A stretch of DNA of 64,000 nt from positions 1,612,001 to 1,676,000 of the forward strand of contig NZ_JOAJ01000001.1 in the NCBI RefSeq assembly GCF_000720425.1. Direction: 5' to 3'. Of this stretch, positions 1 through 10,651 are shown one piece after another. The position numbers and the translations under genes were made by a program. Under the pieces are notes generated by a model. The model saw only the letters and a program-made list of their open reading frames with translations, ran no database searches and was not told where the DNA came from. The stretch is from Nocardia rhamnosiphila NBRC 108938 (GTDB lineage: Bacteria > Actinomycetota > Actinomycetes > Mycobacteriales > Mycobacteriaceae). The stretch's first letter is position 1; each line of letters begins with the position of its first letter.

Positions 1-179
1 CAGCGCTCTTCGCCTGGTCCGGATCCAGCTGGCCGCTTTCGGTCTACATAGTGATCGTCAGTATCATCTCCTTTATCGCTATTTATTTTGCTCGCGAATC
101 ATACCGGGACGATATCGCGTCGGAGAGTGATTCTTCGGAGATTACTGTTCAAGAATCCATTGTGGCGAAAAGCCGGTAG
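1..179 (+). CDS. MFS transporter, C-terminal end (partial)
   Basis: The frame is open from the window edge (first full codon at base 3) to a TAG at 177-179. It encodes one hydrophobic helix (residues SVYIVIVSIISFIAIYF) followed by the typical cytoplasmic ARES-Y end and a short acidic tail. This is how metabolite:H+ symporter (MHS-type) major facilitator proteins end. The substrate cannot be told from this fragment. The base composition is somewhat richer in AT than the rest of the window. Confidence 0.6.
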   Translation, partial: ALFAWSGSSWPLSVYIVIVSIISFIAIYFARESYRDDIASESDSSEITVQESIVAKSR

Positions 180-552
180 ACGACCCGGGAGCGAGCGGAT
201 TCTCGCGGTCGACGGATACGCATCACCGCATAATCGGCAGCTCCCTTCGCGGAGGCGTCGGGCGGCCCCGGCACAGTCGGGTGCCGCCCCGGCGATTCCC
301 ACACCACAGCGCGCCGACTGTCGTGGCCGTTCGACTCATGGATCGGAATCATCATGATCGACCACTCGGCCTCGTTGCGCACGATATTGCACGAGCCGCC
401 GACCAGCGAGACCGCAGTGCCGGAGCTGCTGGTTCGGCCGGCCTGCGAACCGCCTGCCCGTTGCCCGCACCGGAAAGCGCAGAGCGGCACGAGCCGCAGC
501 CCGAGTCCTGGCTCGGGGCTGGGGCCGCAGTATCCGAGCGGAGGAAACCGTA
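180..552. other. intergenic stretch, no recognisable gene
   Basis: About 370 bases separate the partial transporter from the next gene. Several open frames cross it on both strands but none has a family resemblance or convincing start. The only functional element I see is the purine-rich ribosome site just before base 553. Confidence 0.4.
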
Positions 553-1020
553 ATGTTCGAGAGCTGCCACAGTCAGCAGGAGATCGCCCACCTATATCGC
601 GGTATGGGGTTCGACGTGTCGTGCTCGTACCAGCGGGTGGCGTTGATCGCGTCCAGGTCGCTCGGGGCGGTAGCCATGCCCGCCGGTATCGGTGCCCGGG
701 TGCGGCAGGTCGTCGAGGAGAACGACCCGATCACCACGCTGCCGATCATCAGTTATCGGCGGACCGACCGCCAATGGGTCTTTCTGGTCGGCCCGGCAGC
801 GGGCAACAGGGTGCGCAGGACCGGTCCCGCAGCACTCGAAGATGCCGGCGTCCGGATTCTGGAGTCCGGACAGCGGGTGTGGCTACCCATGACCGACCAG
901 CCGATCGGATGGTATTGGGTCTCGCCGCCGGTCAGCGCGAGGATGCTCCCTTCGCGCACCACAGTGGTCGCAGCAGCGCTGCGGCAGCTCACCGCGGCAC
1001 GCCAATCGACGAGGCGGTAA
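553..1020 (+). CDS. hypothetical protein, 155 aa
   Basis: I do not recognise a family. The ATG is preceded by a clear GGAGG (540-544) at good spacing, which supports this start. The protein is soluble, mixed alpha/beta in character, with no signal peptide or membrane segment. The C-terminal third is rich in Trp and Pro (GQRVWLPMTDQPIGWYWVSPP). It stands alone between an upstream transporter on the same strand and the convergent aspA. Codon use matches its neighbours, so it is probably a real gene of unknown function. Confidence 0.6.
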   Translation: MFESCHSQQEIAHLYRGMGFDVSCSYQRVALIASRSLGAVAMPAGIGARVRQVVEENDPITTLPIISYRRTDRQWVFLVGPAAGNRVRRTGPAALEDAGVRILESGQRVWLPMTDQPIGWYWVSPPVSARMLPSRTTVVAAALRQLTAARQSTRR

Positions 1021-1101
1021 CCGATGGCGATGTCACCGGACCGATCGTCGACCGGCCCCGCCGCGAAACACCGGCACTTCCCACGGCCGGATACCGGCCG
1101 G

Positions 1102-2525
<1,424 letters not shown>

Positions 2526-2529
<4 letters not shown>

Positions 2530-3302
2530 GGCGCACTCCGGGTGTCGTCGAGCACCGTATCCAGTACGAGCATATGGCCGGCGCAATGTGTGATCGCGTA
2601 TTCGAGACCGAGCGTGGGCAACGCCAGCTGCGGCGTCACACCACAGGCCCAGAACACGGGCAGACAGCCCGCGGGGACGCCGGCGAACACTCCGAAGTCG
2701 GGTGCGCTCAGATCGGCGATACCCAGCCCCGGCGCGTTGCCGATCTGAACCGGCGCGCCGTGCCCGGTGGGGTACCGGGCGGTCAGCGCCGCGGCGGCGT
2801 CGACCAGCGACTCGGGCACCGGCCGCATGCTCACCACCAGCGGCCCGCCGAACATCCCCGCCGCGGTGGTGGCCCGGTCGGTCACGTACACCGGCGGAGC
2901 CGACCGCGGCACCGGCACTCCGATACGGCGCAGCGGTGCGTCGAACGTATGGCTGCAACCGAGCGCGAACGCCACCGCGTCGTCTCGCCAATGGTCCAGG
3001 ATGTCGCCGGGTTCGGCGACGAGCACACCGTCGTACCACACCCGGTAGCGCGGCAGCGCGGTACGGATGTCCACCGTGCAGTCGTCGTAGGTGAGGAGCG
3101 GCTCACCCGGGTCCGTGGCCGCCAGCAGCGGGCACACCTCCGGATTGGCCGCGCAGTACGCGCGAAAACCCGCCGCGGCCGATTCCGGGACCACGACCAG
3201 ATTGGCCTGCTGGTAGTCGTCGAGGATGCCGGCCGTCGGGGTGGTCCACTCACCGCGCGCGATCCGGTCGCGCAGTTCACGCGGATGAGCCGGTGTGGTC
3301 AT
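2526..3302 (-). CDS. DUF1445 / UPF0317 putative hydro-lyase
   Basis: The 258-residue protein matches the UPF0317 (DUF1445) family, annotated as putative hydro-lyase. Family-type segments are HTFDAPLRRIGVPVPR, FGGPLVVSMRPVP and VFWACGVTPQLA. The mammalian mitochondrial D-glutamate cyclase carries a DUF1445 part, which links the family to 5-oxoproline chemistry, but the bacterial activity is not settled. The ATG at 3302 overlaps the stop of the MHS transporter (ATGA), and its own stop overlaps aspA (GTGA). The operon context with pxpABC supports a role in D-glutamate or 5-oxoproline metabolism. Confidence 0.75.
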
Positions 3303-4618
3303 CGGAGTTCCGCCCGGGACGACTCGCGGACAGTGCGGAGGGTGAGCAACGCGGCGACCACCGCGATCATCAGCAGGAAGCCCGGCGCCAGCAGATTGTC
3401 CGTTTTCGAGATCAACCAGGTCGCGAGATACGGCGTCAGTCCACCACCGACGATGGTGCCGATATTGAACGCGAACGACAGGCCGGTATATCGCACGCGG
3501 GTGGGGAACTGTTCGGCATAGGTCGGGTAGGTCACCGACTGCACGATCGGCATCGGCAGTGCGAGCACCACCATCGCGCCGACGGCGAGCGCGAAACTGC
3601 CGCGATCCATGAGGATCATGGTGGGCAGCACGAGGATCGCGTAGCCGAGGAAGCCGATGGTAATGATCCGCTTGCGCCCGAACCGATCCGACAGGCCTCC
3701 GAAGATCGGCATCAGGGTGGCGACGAACAGGCTGATACCACCCATGATCCAGAACGTGTTCGACTTCGGGTACCCGAGATAGGTGGTGAGATAGATGTTC
3801 ATGAAGATCAGCCCGACCCAGTAGCCGGTGTTCGAGCCGATCGACAGCACGATGACCTTGAACACGGCCGCGGTGTGCTCGGTCAGCACCTCCCGCAGCG
3901 GCGATTTCGCCGGCGCGTCCTTGGTTGTCTCGTCGATGAACGCGTGGGAGTCCTCGAGCTTGCTGCGCGCGGCGAGGGTGATCGCGATGAGCGGCAGTGC
4001 CAGGAGGAAGGGTATCCGCCACCCGAAGTCCCGGAGTTGCTCGTCGTCGAGCAAGGTGGTCGTCAGCCCGGCCACCAGGGCGGCGGCCCCGCCGCCGAGG
4101 GCCACCCCGACCGGGGTGAAGGCGCCGAAGAATCCGCGCCGGCCCCGCGGCGCGGCCTCGGACAGATAGGTGGCCGATCCGGTGACTTCCCCGCCGGCGA
4201 AGAACCCCTGTGCGAGCCGGACCAGCAGCAGCGCCAGCGGCGCCAGCAAGCCGATGCTCCCGGCCGTCGGGAGCAGGCCGACGACAGCCGTCGCGGTCCC
4301 CATGCCCACCACCGTGGTGATCAGGACCGGTTTCCGGCCGATACGGTCGCCGAGCCGGCCCAGCACGATCCCGCCGAGCGGGCGCATGACGAAGGCGCTG
4401 CCGAACACAGCGAGCGTCGCGAGCAGCGATGCGGTCGGATTGTCGCTGGGGAAGAACAGTGGACCGATGATCACGGCGAGGTAGCCGTAGACGCCGAATT
4501 CGTAGTACTCGACGGCGGTACCGGCCGCGGCGGCGATCGCGGCCCGGCGCGGTTGCATGCGCCGGGGCGCGGGTGGGTGGTCACCGTCGATACGGGAGGA
4601 CGTGGGTATTGTGGTCAT
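3299..4618 (-). CDS. MHS-family MFS transporter
   Basis: The 439-residue protein is predicted to have 12 membrane helices. It carries the two cytoplasmic-loop signatures of the major facilitator superfamily, GRLGDRIGRKPVL after helix 2 and GGLSDRFGRKRII after helix 8. The N-terminal EYYEFGVYGY is typical of metabolite:H+ symporters, which import carboxylates, betaines or amino acids. An upstream GGAG supports the ATG at 4618. Given the neighbouring pxpABC, DUF1445 and aspA genes, the substrate may be 5-oxoproline, glutamate, aspartate or a related dicarboxylate. That is inference from context. Confidence 0.82.
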   Translation of the reverse strand: MTTIPTSSRIDGDHPPAPRRMQPRRAAIAAAAGTAVEYYEFGVYGYLAVIIGPLFFPSDNPTASLLATLAVFGSAFVMRPLGGIVLGRLGDRIGRKPVLITTVVGMGTATAVVGLLPTAGSIGLLAPLALLLVRLAQGFFAGGEVTGSATYLSEAAPRGRRGFFGAFTPVGVALGGGAAALVAGLTTTLLDDEQLRDFGWRIPFLLALPLIAITLAARSKLEDSHAFIDETTKDAPAKSPLREVLTEHTAAVFKVIVLSIGSNTGYWVGLIFMNIYLTTYLGYPKSNTFWIMGGISLFVATLMPIFGGLSDRFGRKRIITIGFLGYAILVLPTMILMDRGSFALAVGAMVVLALPMPIVQSVTYPTYAEQFPTRVRYTGLSFAFNIGTIVGGGLTPYLATWLISKTDNLLAPGFLLMIAVVAALLTLRTVRESSRAELR

Positions 4619-4810
4619 GGAGACTCCGAGGTGATCGCGGGCGGAGCTGGCAAGCGGCCCATCGGTCCGAAGGTTTTCGAATGTGTATCGCCTCACGGTG
4701 AGGCTCCCGAGCCGGTCATCGGCAGGAATGCGACTCCTGCCGATGACCACGGCACGCCGGCGCACCAAATGGTGTCCGGGGCCTGCGCCCGGATTGCTCG
4801 CGGGCGACGG

Positions 4811-5260
4811 TCAGACGGCGAACAGCTGCTCGAGATCGGCGAAGGCCTTGAACTCGAGCGCATTACCGGCCGGGTCGAAGAAGAACATGGTCCACTGTTC
4901 GCCCGGCTCGCCCGCGAACCGCACGTACGGCTCGATGACGAACTCGGTGCCGATCGCGGTCAGTTTGTCGGCGAGTACTTTGAACTCGTCCACCGGGAGA
5001 ACCAGGCCGAAATGCGGCACCGGCACGTCGTGTCCGTCGACCGGGTTCGTCCCGGCGACCCCGTCGCGCGGGGCCTTCGGCTGCCCGTCGCCGACCTGGT
5101 GCGTGACCACCTGATGGCCACGGAAATTCCAGTCGATCCACCGTGTGTCCGAACGTCCCTCGCCGAACCCGAGCACTCCGCCGTAGAACTTGCGGGCCGC
5201 CTCGATATCGTCGACGGGAATGGCCAGGTGAAACGGGACGAGATCGGTCTGGTTGGTCAT
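4811..5260 (-). CDS. VOC/glyoxalase-fold protein
   Basis: The 149-residue protein is a single vicinal-oxygen-chelate module made of two beta-alpha-beta-beta-beta repeats. Likely metal ligands are visible: His near residue 11 (VPFHLAIPV), His near 83 (VPHFGLVL) and Glu near 137 (NALEFK). It resembles small VOC proteins annotated as glyoxalase or extradiol-dioxygenase-like, but the reaction is unknown. It lies in line with the pxp genes, 56 bases after pxpC, and about 190 bases before the MHS transporter. It is probably part of the same transcript. Confidence 0.75.
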   Translation of the reverse strand: MTNQTDLVPFHLAIPVDDIEAARKFYGGVLGFGEGRSDTRWIDWNFRGHQVVTHQVGDGQPKAPRDGVAGTNPVDGHDVPVPHFGLVLPVDEFKVLADKLTAIGTEFVIEPYVRFAGEPGEQWTMFFFDPAGNALEFKAFADLEQLFAV

Positions 5261-5316
5261 GGGTACCTCTTTTCGGGTAGTGCTGTGCTGTGCTGGGGAT
5301 TCGAGTCGTGTCCGGG

Positions 5317-6234
5317 TCAGGCGCCCCCTCGGGGTAAAGCGGAGAAACGCACCGCGGTACCCGGGCGGGCCTGGGCGAGCCGGTCGATGTCGCGTTCGGT
5401 CACCACGCCGATCACCGGATATCCCCCGGTGACAGGGTGATCGGCCAGGAAGACGATCGGCTCGCCCGACGGTGGGATCTGAACGGCGCCCAGCGCCATC
5501 CCCTCACTCGGCAGGTCCACCGATCCGATGGTCAGCGGGACACCGCTGACCCGGACGCCGACGCGATCGGCGGAATTGCCGACGGCCCAGCACCGCGTGG
5601 TGAAGGCCGCGCGGTCCGCGGGAGAGAAGAGCCGGTCGCGCGGTCCCCAATGAAAGCGCAGGACGAGGGGCCCCGGTTCGGTGCGTGGCGTGACCAGCTC
5701 CAGCGGTACGTCCGGCAGTACACCGTAGGCGTCGCCCAGCGAGAGTCGATCACCGGGCCGCAGCGGGCGCGGGCCGAGCCCGGACAGGCAATCGGCCGAG
5801 GCGGAACCGAAGACCAGACCGGCCTCGATACCGCCCTGGACGGCCAGATAGGTCCGGAGACCCCACTTCGAAAACCCCAGCCGAAGCTGTTGTCCCGCCC
5901 GCAGCAGGGTCCGCGGTTCGGATACCGGCCGACCATCGATCCGGAGGTCGGTGGGTGCCCCGGCGACCGCGATCATCCGGTCGGTGGACAGCGCGACGGT
6001 CAATCCCCCGAACATCGACTCGATCACCGGCGCCCCCGCGACATTGCCGAGCAGGCGGTTGGCCAGCATCAGACTCGACCGGTCCGCGCCGCCGGACGTC
6101 GTGATCCCCAGATGGGCGAAACCGGGCCGGCCGAGGTCCTGGACGGTGGAGGCGGGACCGGGCTCGACGACCGTCACCACGGCGTCACGATCAGCGGGCG
6201 CACGGCCGGCGCGATCGGCGAGGACGGCGGTCAC
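5317..6234 (-). CDS. pxpC: 5-oxoprolinase subunit PxpC
   Basis: The 305-residue protein is the biotin-dependent-carboxyltransferase-like (KipA/PxpC) subunit. Together with PxpA and PxpB it forms the ATP-dependent prokaryotic 5-oxoprolinase, which opens 5-oxo-L-proline to L-glutamate. Family features are the N-terminal [30 protein letters not shown] in the middle and the C-terminal [14 protein letters not shown]. The GTG start at 6234 overlaps the pxpB stop (GTGA), so translation is coupled. Confidence 0.88.
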   Translation of the reverse strand: MTAVLADRAGRAPADRDAVVTVVEPGPASTVQDLGRPGFAHLGITTSGGADRSSLMLANRLLGNVAGAPVIESMFGGLTVALSTDRMIAVAGAPTDLRIDGRPVSEPRTLLRAGQQLRLGFSKWGLRTYLAVQGGIEAGLVFGSASADCLSGLGPRPLRPGDRLSLGDAYGVLPDVPLELVTPRTEPGPLVLRFHWGPRDRLFSPADRAAFTTRCWAVGNSADRVGVRVSGVPLTIGSVDLPSEGMALGAVQIPPSGEPIVFLADHPVTGGYPVIGVVTERDIDRLAQARPGTAVRFSALPRGGA

Positions 6235-6863
6235 CGCGCCACCGCCCGGAAGACCACCCGGTCGCCCACGGCCAGGCGGCTCGGCTGTTCGGACTCGGGA
6301 TCCCACAGGATTTCGGAGGTGGAACCGATCAGATGCCAACCGCCCGGCGTTCCCCCCGGGTAGACGACCGTCTGCGTTCCGGCGATCGCGACCAGGCCGC
6401 GCTCCACGCGTGGGCGCGGCGAGGTGCGGCGCGGGAGTTTCAGGGACTCGGGCAGTCCGTCGATATAGGCGAAACCCGGTGCGAACCCGAAGAATCCGAC
6501 GCGGTGCTCGGCGCCCGCATGTGCCTCGATGACCTCGTCGACGCTGCAGTCGAGCGTTCGGGCGACACCGGCCAGGTCCTCCCCGTCGTAGCGCACGGGA
6601 ACGATCACCGGGTCGCGGTCGGCCGGGACCGCGCACTCGGCGTCGGCCGTGTCGATCAGGTGCCGGATACGGGTCGCCAGGGGACCCATATCCGCGGAGC
6701 TGTGCGCGCGGAAGAGAACCGAGCGGGCGGCCGGAACGATATCCTGCACCAGGCAGGACCAGGTCTGACGGCGCGCCGAGGCGACCACCGATGCGATCTT
6801 GTCCGGCGCCAGATCCACCATCCAGCCCCGGTCCCCCGCCCGGAGCAGGTCCACGCCGGTCAT
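6231..6863 (-). CDS. pxpB: 5-oxoprolinase subunit PxpB
   Basis: The 210-residue protein is the KipI/PxpB (allophanate hydrolase C-terminal-like) subunit. The diagnostic segments GFFGFAPGFAYIDGLP and AGTQTVVYPGGTPGGWHLIG are present. PxpB and PxpC act together as the ATP-using part of 5-oxoprolinase. The start ATG at 6863 shares one base with the pxpA stop (TGATG), and the stop overlaps pxpC, so the three subunits are made from one coupled message. Confidence 0.88.
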   Translation of the reverse strand: MTGVDLLRAGDRGWMVDLAPDKIASVVASARRQTWSCLVQDIVPAARSVLFRAHSSADMGPLATRIRHLIDTADAECAVPADRDPVIVPVRYDGEDLAGVARTLDCSVDEVIEAHAGAEHRVGFFGFAPGFAYIDGLPESLKLPRRTSPRPRVERGLVAIAGTQTVVYPGGTPGGWHLIGSTSEILWDPESEQPSRLAVGDRVVFRAVAR

Positions 6864-7648
6864 CACCGCGCCCCGATCGGAGCCGGCGCAACACCGTTGC
6901 GCTCCAACGTCGCGCGGGTCTCGCGCGCGATCGCCACGGCGCCCGGGGTGTCGCTGTGGACACAGAGCGCGACCGCCGGAGCCCGCTCGGGTAGCACGGT
7001 CGCCCGGACGCCGTCGACCGAGACGACCTTGCCGGTATCGACCATCTCCCAGGCCCGCGACGCGGCCGCACCAGGATCGACGAGCAGAGCGCCGGGATGA
7101 CTGCGCGCGACGAGCAGACCCTGGTCGGTGTATCCGCGATCGACGAAAATCTCCGCGTGCGGGGTCAGGCCGGCGGTCACGGCGAACTCCCACACCCAGG
7201 TCCCGTACTGGCACAGCACCGGCAGGCTGCGGTCGACCAGTCCGACCGCCTCGACGATCGCCGCCGCGTGCCCTTCGTGGCGCGCCGCGGCGTTGTAGAG
7301 CGCGCCGTGCGCCTTGACATAGGTGACCTCCGTACCGGAGATCCGGGCGAAGGCCTGCAGGGCGCCGATCTGATAGACGATGTCGTTCACCAGGCTGGGC
7401 GCCGGCACATCGATGAACCTGCGCCCGAAACCGGCCAGATCGCGGTAGGACACCTGAGCTCCGAGGGAAACCCCCAGTTCGGCGGCCGTATCGCAGGTGC
7501 GCCGCAGAATATCCGGATCGCCCGCGTGGAAACCGCAGGCGACATTGGCCGCGGTCACCTCCTTCAGCAGGGGCGACTCGTCCGGTACGCCCCACACCCC
7601 GAAACCCTCGCCCACGTCGGTGTTGATGGACACCTTCGGCGCGGTCAT
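6863..7648 (-). CDS. pxpA: 5-oxoprolinase subunit PxpA
   Basis: The 261-residue LamB/YcsF-family protein carries the family hallmarks INTDVGEGFGVWG at the N-terminus, ANVACGFHAGDP near residue 35 and YVKAHGALYN near residue 115. It is the hydrolytic subunit of 5-oxoprolinase. The ATG at 7648 overlaps the stop of the upstream GntR regulator (TGATG). Regulator and enzyme are therefore co-translated, and the operon is probably autoregulated. Confidence 0.88.
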   Translation of the reverse strand: MTAPKVSINTDVGEGFGVWGVPDESPLLKEVTAANVACGFHAGDPDILRRTCDTAAELGVSLGAQVSYRDLAGFGRRFIDVPAPSLVNDIVYQIGALQAFARISGTEVTYVKAHGALYNAAARHEGHAAAIVEAVGLVDRSLPVLCQYGTWVWEFAVTAGLTPHAEIFVDRGYTDQGLLVARSHPGALLVDPGAAASRAWEMVDTGKVVSVDGVRATVLPERAPAVALCVHSDTPGAVAIARETRATLERNGVAPAPIGAR

Positions 7649-8331
7649 CAGGTGCGCTCCGCCCAATAGGAGCGCATCTCGTCGCGCGAGTTCTCCCAGG
7701 CGCGGTGCAGACCGGTCTGGCCGCCCTCGATATGGGCGAGGATCTGCTCGGCGAGCGCCTCGGCATTGCCGTCCACGAGCGCCTGCACCATCGCCTTGTG
7801 CTCGTCCTGCACCCGGTCGTACGCGCAGGTCCGGTGGACATAGAAGCGCGAGTACGGCTCGAGCCGGTGGTACATCTGCGAGATGGTCTCGTACCGCAAC
7901 GGCAGTCGCGACAGCCGGTACATATCCAGGTGGAAGGCGAGGTTGGTGCGTGACCACGAATCGGCGCCCGTCTCGGCCACCTTGTCCATCTGCTCGGCCA
8001 TCGCCGCGAAACGCGAGATATCCCGGCGGGATACGCGTTCGGTCACATGCTCGGCGAAGCTGGGCTCGATCAGCCGGCGCAGGTCGTCGATCTCCTCGAT
8101 ATCCAGTGCGGTGACGAAGGTGCCGCGGCCGGGCAGCGATCGGAGCAATCCCTCACCGGCCAGTGTGCGGATGGCCTCACGCAGCGGGATACGTGACACA
8201 CCGAATCGGTCGGCCAGTTCTTCCTGTACCAGGCGGTGACCCGGCGGATAGATGCCCTCGACGATCGACATCCGCAGGCGGGACGTGAGGTCCTCACCCT
8301 CGAATTCGAAGTCCTGTGACGTAGACGACAT
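7648..8331 (-). CDS. GntR-family (FCD) transcriptional regulator
   Basis: The 227-residue protein has an N-terminal winged helix (LADRFGVSRIPLREAIRTLAGEG, residues about 39-61) and a C-terminal FCD ligand domain. The FCD metal-site histidines are visible in NLAFHLDMY, VQDEHKAMV and ILAHIEGG. It is first in the pxpABC operon and is likely the sensor for 5-oxoproline, glutamate or a related acid. A GTG five codons further upstream is possible, but it would put the TGTATACA palindrome inside the gene. I therefore chose the ATG at 8331. Confidence 0.82.
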   Translation of the reverse strand: MSSTSQDFEFEGEDLTSRLRMSIVEGIYPPGHRLVQEELADRFGVSRIPLREAIRTLAGEGLLRSLPGRGTFVTALDIEEIDDLRRLIEPSFAEHVTERVSRRDISRFAAMAEQMDKVAETGADSWSRTNLAFHLDMYRLSRLPLRYETISQMYHRLEPYSRFYVHRTCAYDRVQDEHKAMVQALVDGNAEALAEQILAHIEGGQTGLHRAWENSRDEMRSYWAERT

Positions 8332-8336
8332 ATCCA

Positions 8337-8346
8337 CTGTATACAC
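8337..8346. promoter_or_regulatory. candidate GntR operator TGTATACA
   Basis: The palindrome TGTATACA (8338-8345) lies seven bases before the GntR start. FCD-type GntR proteins bind short palindromes with GT..AC cores. This fits autoregulation of the pxp operon. The same octamer recurs at 18780-18787 in front of the lysE-like gene. Confidence 0.45.
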
Positions 8347-8558
8347 TGAATGCAGACCCGAAATCCAGCCTCTTCGGCGAATCCGCCGGTTTGTTTACAC
8401 GAACGACCCGCGGCGTAACACCGAACCCCTCGGGCGCGCGATCACCGGCCTGCACCGCCCCGTCTCGCCGTCGCGAGCGCGGGAGCACCGCACGTTTTCA
8501 GAAGCGCCCCGCCGGCCCGGCGCCGAGAATCGGTGCGAACTCGACTTCGAGGAGCATC

Positions 8559-8975
8559 ATGCGAAGCCATACTTGGGGCCGCCTCCTGCTGGGCGCGGCC
8601 GCGCTCCTGCACCTCCTCCCCGCTGTCGCCGTGTTCTCGGTGGAACGGGCGGCTGCGGCATACGGGATCGATCCCGGCGGCGCCGACCTGCGGCTGCTGC
8701 TCCGGCACCGGGGGCTGCTGTTCGCGATCCTGGGAGTGGCTTTGATCGTCGCGGTGTTCCGGCCCCGGCTGCGCTCCGCCGCCATCGGGGCCAACGCGGT
8801 GAGTATGGCGGGATTCGTGGCATTGCTGCCGGCCGAGGGCCCGGTGGGCCCCGAGTTGCTGCGCGTCGCGGCCGTGGACGCCGGTGGCCTGGTACTCCTG
8901 GCCGGCGCCGCGGCCCTCCTTCTCCGGAACCAGCGCACAGAGGGCCGCCCGGTCAGCCGACCGGCAACCCACTGA
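8559..8975 (+). CDS. small membrane protein, 138 aa
   Basis: The ATG follows a clear GAGGA. The protein has about four hydrophobic helices: residues 8-27, 50-67, 72-90 and 100-121. It ends in a basic tail, and no enzymatic motif is visible. It resembles small actinobacterial integral membrane proteins of unknown function. Its 3' end overlaps the 3' end of the convergent D,D-carboxypeptidase gene by 23 bases. I cannot assign a role. Confidence 0.6.
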   Translation: MRSHTWGRLLLGAAALLHLLPAVAVFSVERAAAAYGIDPGGADLRLLLRHRGLLFAILGVALIVAVFRPRLRSAAIGANAVSMAGFVALLPAEGPVGPELLRVAAVDAGGLVLLAGAAALLLRNQRTEGRPVSRPATH

Positions 8976-9870
8976 GGATCGGCACGAAACCCCAGTCCAT
9001 GAGGCGTGCGGCGTCGCCCGCCGCGGCGGCCAGGTCGTCGGGTGAGCTGTTCAGGACCACGCCGATCAGCCGCTGCGCACCCCGGGAGGCTTCGAACAAC
9101 AGGCAGGTCCCGGCAGCGTCCGTGGACCCGGTCTTGATCCCGGTGGTGCCCGGATAATCACGGAGCAGCCCGTTGGTGGTCTCCCAGACGTGGTCCCGGT
9201 TCGCGGGACCGGCGGGCAGGTGGTGGACCTGCGATCCGACGATTTCCCGGAAGACCGGATCGGCCATCGCGTGCCGACCGAGCCGTACCAGCTCCGCCGG
9301 AGTGGAGTACGTGGCGAAATCATCGGGGGCCGGCAGGCCGCTGGGATCGCTGAAATGCGTGTTCGGCATCCCCAGCCGCTGCGCAGCGGCGTTCATCCGG
9401 GCAATGAAAGCGTCCTGACCCGGTCCGAATGCCTCGGCCAGGGCATAGGCGGCGTCGCAGCCCGAAGGCAGCATCATCGCGTACAGCAGCTGACGCGCGG
9501 TCAGCACCTCCCCGGGAACCAGACCGGCGGTACTTCCGCCGTAGGCGGCCGCATAGTCGACGGCCGCTCGCGGCACCGTGACCGGACGCTCGAGATCACC
9601 CGATTCGAGTACGACCACCGCCGTCATCACCTTGGTGATACTGGCGATCGGGACGCGGATATCAGGCTGCCGCGACCACACGATCAATCCGGTACCGGCC
9701 TCCGCCAGCGCCGCCGCCGGCGCCCGCACTCCCTCCGGTTGCAGTGTCAGCGGAAACGGAAGCTGAGCCGAGCCGCCGGGAACCGGGGCCGCCGCAGCGG
9801 TAGGCGCGAAAACGACGAGTATTCCGGCGACGACCGCCGTCAGTACACGGACATAGGTTCGCATCGCCAC
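8953..9870 (-). CDS. D-alanyl-D-alanine carboxypeptidase (S11)
   Basis: The 305-residue protein has a signal peptide (residues 1-28, ending TAAAAP) and a penicillin-binding-protein fold. The three active-site motifs are present: SITK (SxxK, near residue 77), SGC (in the SxN position, near 137) and KTGST (KTG, near 246). It should trim the terminal D-Ala from peptidoglycan pentapeptides outside the cell. There is no long C-terminal anchor. Start is GTG at 9870 or ATG at 9864. It stands alone rather than in an operon. Confidence 0.85.
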   Translation of the reverse strand: MAMRTYVRVLTAVVAGILVVFAPTAAAAPVPGGSAQLPFPLTLQPEGVRAPAAALAEAGTGLIVWSRQPDIRVPIASITKVMTAVVVLESGDLERPVTVPRAAVDYAAAYGGSTAGLVPGEVLTARQLLYAMMLPSGCDAAYALAEAFGPGQDAFIARMNAAAQRLGMPNTHFSDPSGLPAPDDFATYSTPAELVRLGRHAMADPVFREIVGSQVHHLPAGPANRDHVWETTNGLLRDYPGTTGIKTGSTDAAGTCLLFEASRGAQRLIGVVLNSSPDDLAAAAGDAARLMDWGFVPILSGLPVG

Positions 9871-9984
9871 ATTGTGGCCGCCGACCTCCTCGAACAGCGG
9901 GATTTGCGATGGGAGTCGCGGTTGCTCACCCGGCCGGCCGGGGCCGGACGCGGCAGCCCCCGGCCGCGGCGGCGCGCGGAGCCG

Positions 9985-10350
9985 TCAGGCGTCCTGCCTG
10001 ATCTCCGCGAAGCTCGCCCACTGGACCTCGGCGATATCGTTCGCCTCGTCGTTGAAGGTCGTATCGATCCACTCGAGGATCTGGTCCTCCACTTTCCGCA
10101 ATACCGACTCCGGCGCATCGACCGGGGAGGTCATCTCGAGCGAGAAGTAGGTGCGGTCACCCGGATCCTGGCCGGGGTGCTCCTCGGCCCACTCCCGGCG
10201 CATCCGCTGTTCGCCTTCGGCCTTCGGCGCCAGTTCTGTTCTGGCCTCGGCGAATTCGGGAAACTTCGCCAATTCACCGGCCGCGGCCGACCGCACGGAG
10301 TCGGCTTGCGCGGGTGTGCAGTACAGCTGGACAACCAGATAGCTACTCAC
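9985..10350 (-). CDS. hypothetical protein, about 121 aa
   Basis: I do not recognise a family. The protein is acidic and soluble, with a predicted start YLVVQLYCTP that looks like a beta strand, a long charged helical centre (EFAEARTELAPKAEGEQRMR) and a Trp-containing C-terminus. The GTG at 10350 was chosen because AGAGGA lies 13 bases upstream. An alternative GTG at 10380 would add ten residues. It sits upstream of, and in line with, the carboxypeptidase gene but about 115 bases away. Confidence 0.5.
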   Translation of the reverse strand: MSSYLVVQLYCTPAQADSVRSAAAGELAKFPEFAEARTELAPKAEGEQRMRREWAEEHPGQDPGDRTYFSLEMTSPVDAPESVLRKVEDQILEWIDTTFNDEANDIAEVQWASFAEIRQDA

Positions 10351-10651
10351 GCTACCGGCCACATCCTCTCGGTTGATCACATGACAGGGCCGCTCGTCCA
10401 CCGGACCGGTGAACTCGCGTGCACGGCAGCATATCCCGGCCCCCGCCCGCCGTCCGCGTCGGCTTTCGCGACAGCAGTCGGCATGCGTGGCGCGAAGATC
10501 GACCACATCGATCGGCGAGGCTGCATCCAGTACGAACCACCGTCCGCGCCGACCAGCAGAATCGGCGCCTTCGCGGGGGCGCGACCGTCGAGCGGCTCGT
10601 CGAATGGATCCTGCCCTCGACTCGAAGGGCTACGTTCCGGCGAGTGACCGT

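Noticed and set aside
2530..3039. Upstream extension of the aspartase frame
   Set aside because: It overlaps the DUF1445 gene in another frame. Aspartase homology begins at the GTG overlapping the DUF1445 stop.
3293..5440. Long plus-strand open frame of 715 codons opposite the MHS and VOC genes
   Set aside because: It is antisense to well-supported genes, has Arg/Gly/His-rich GC-bias composition and no family resemblance.
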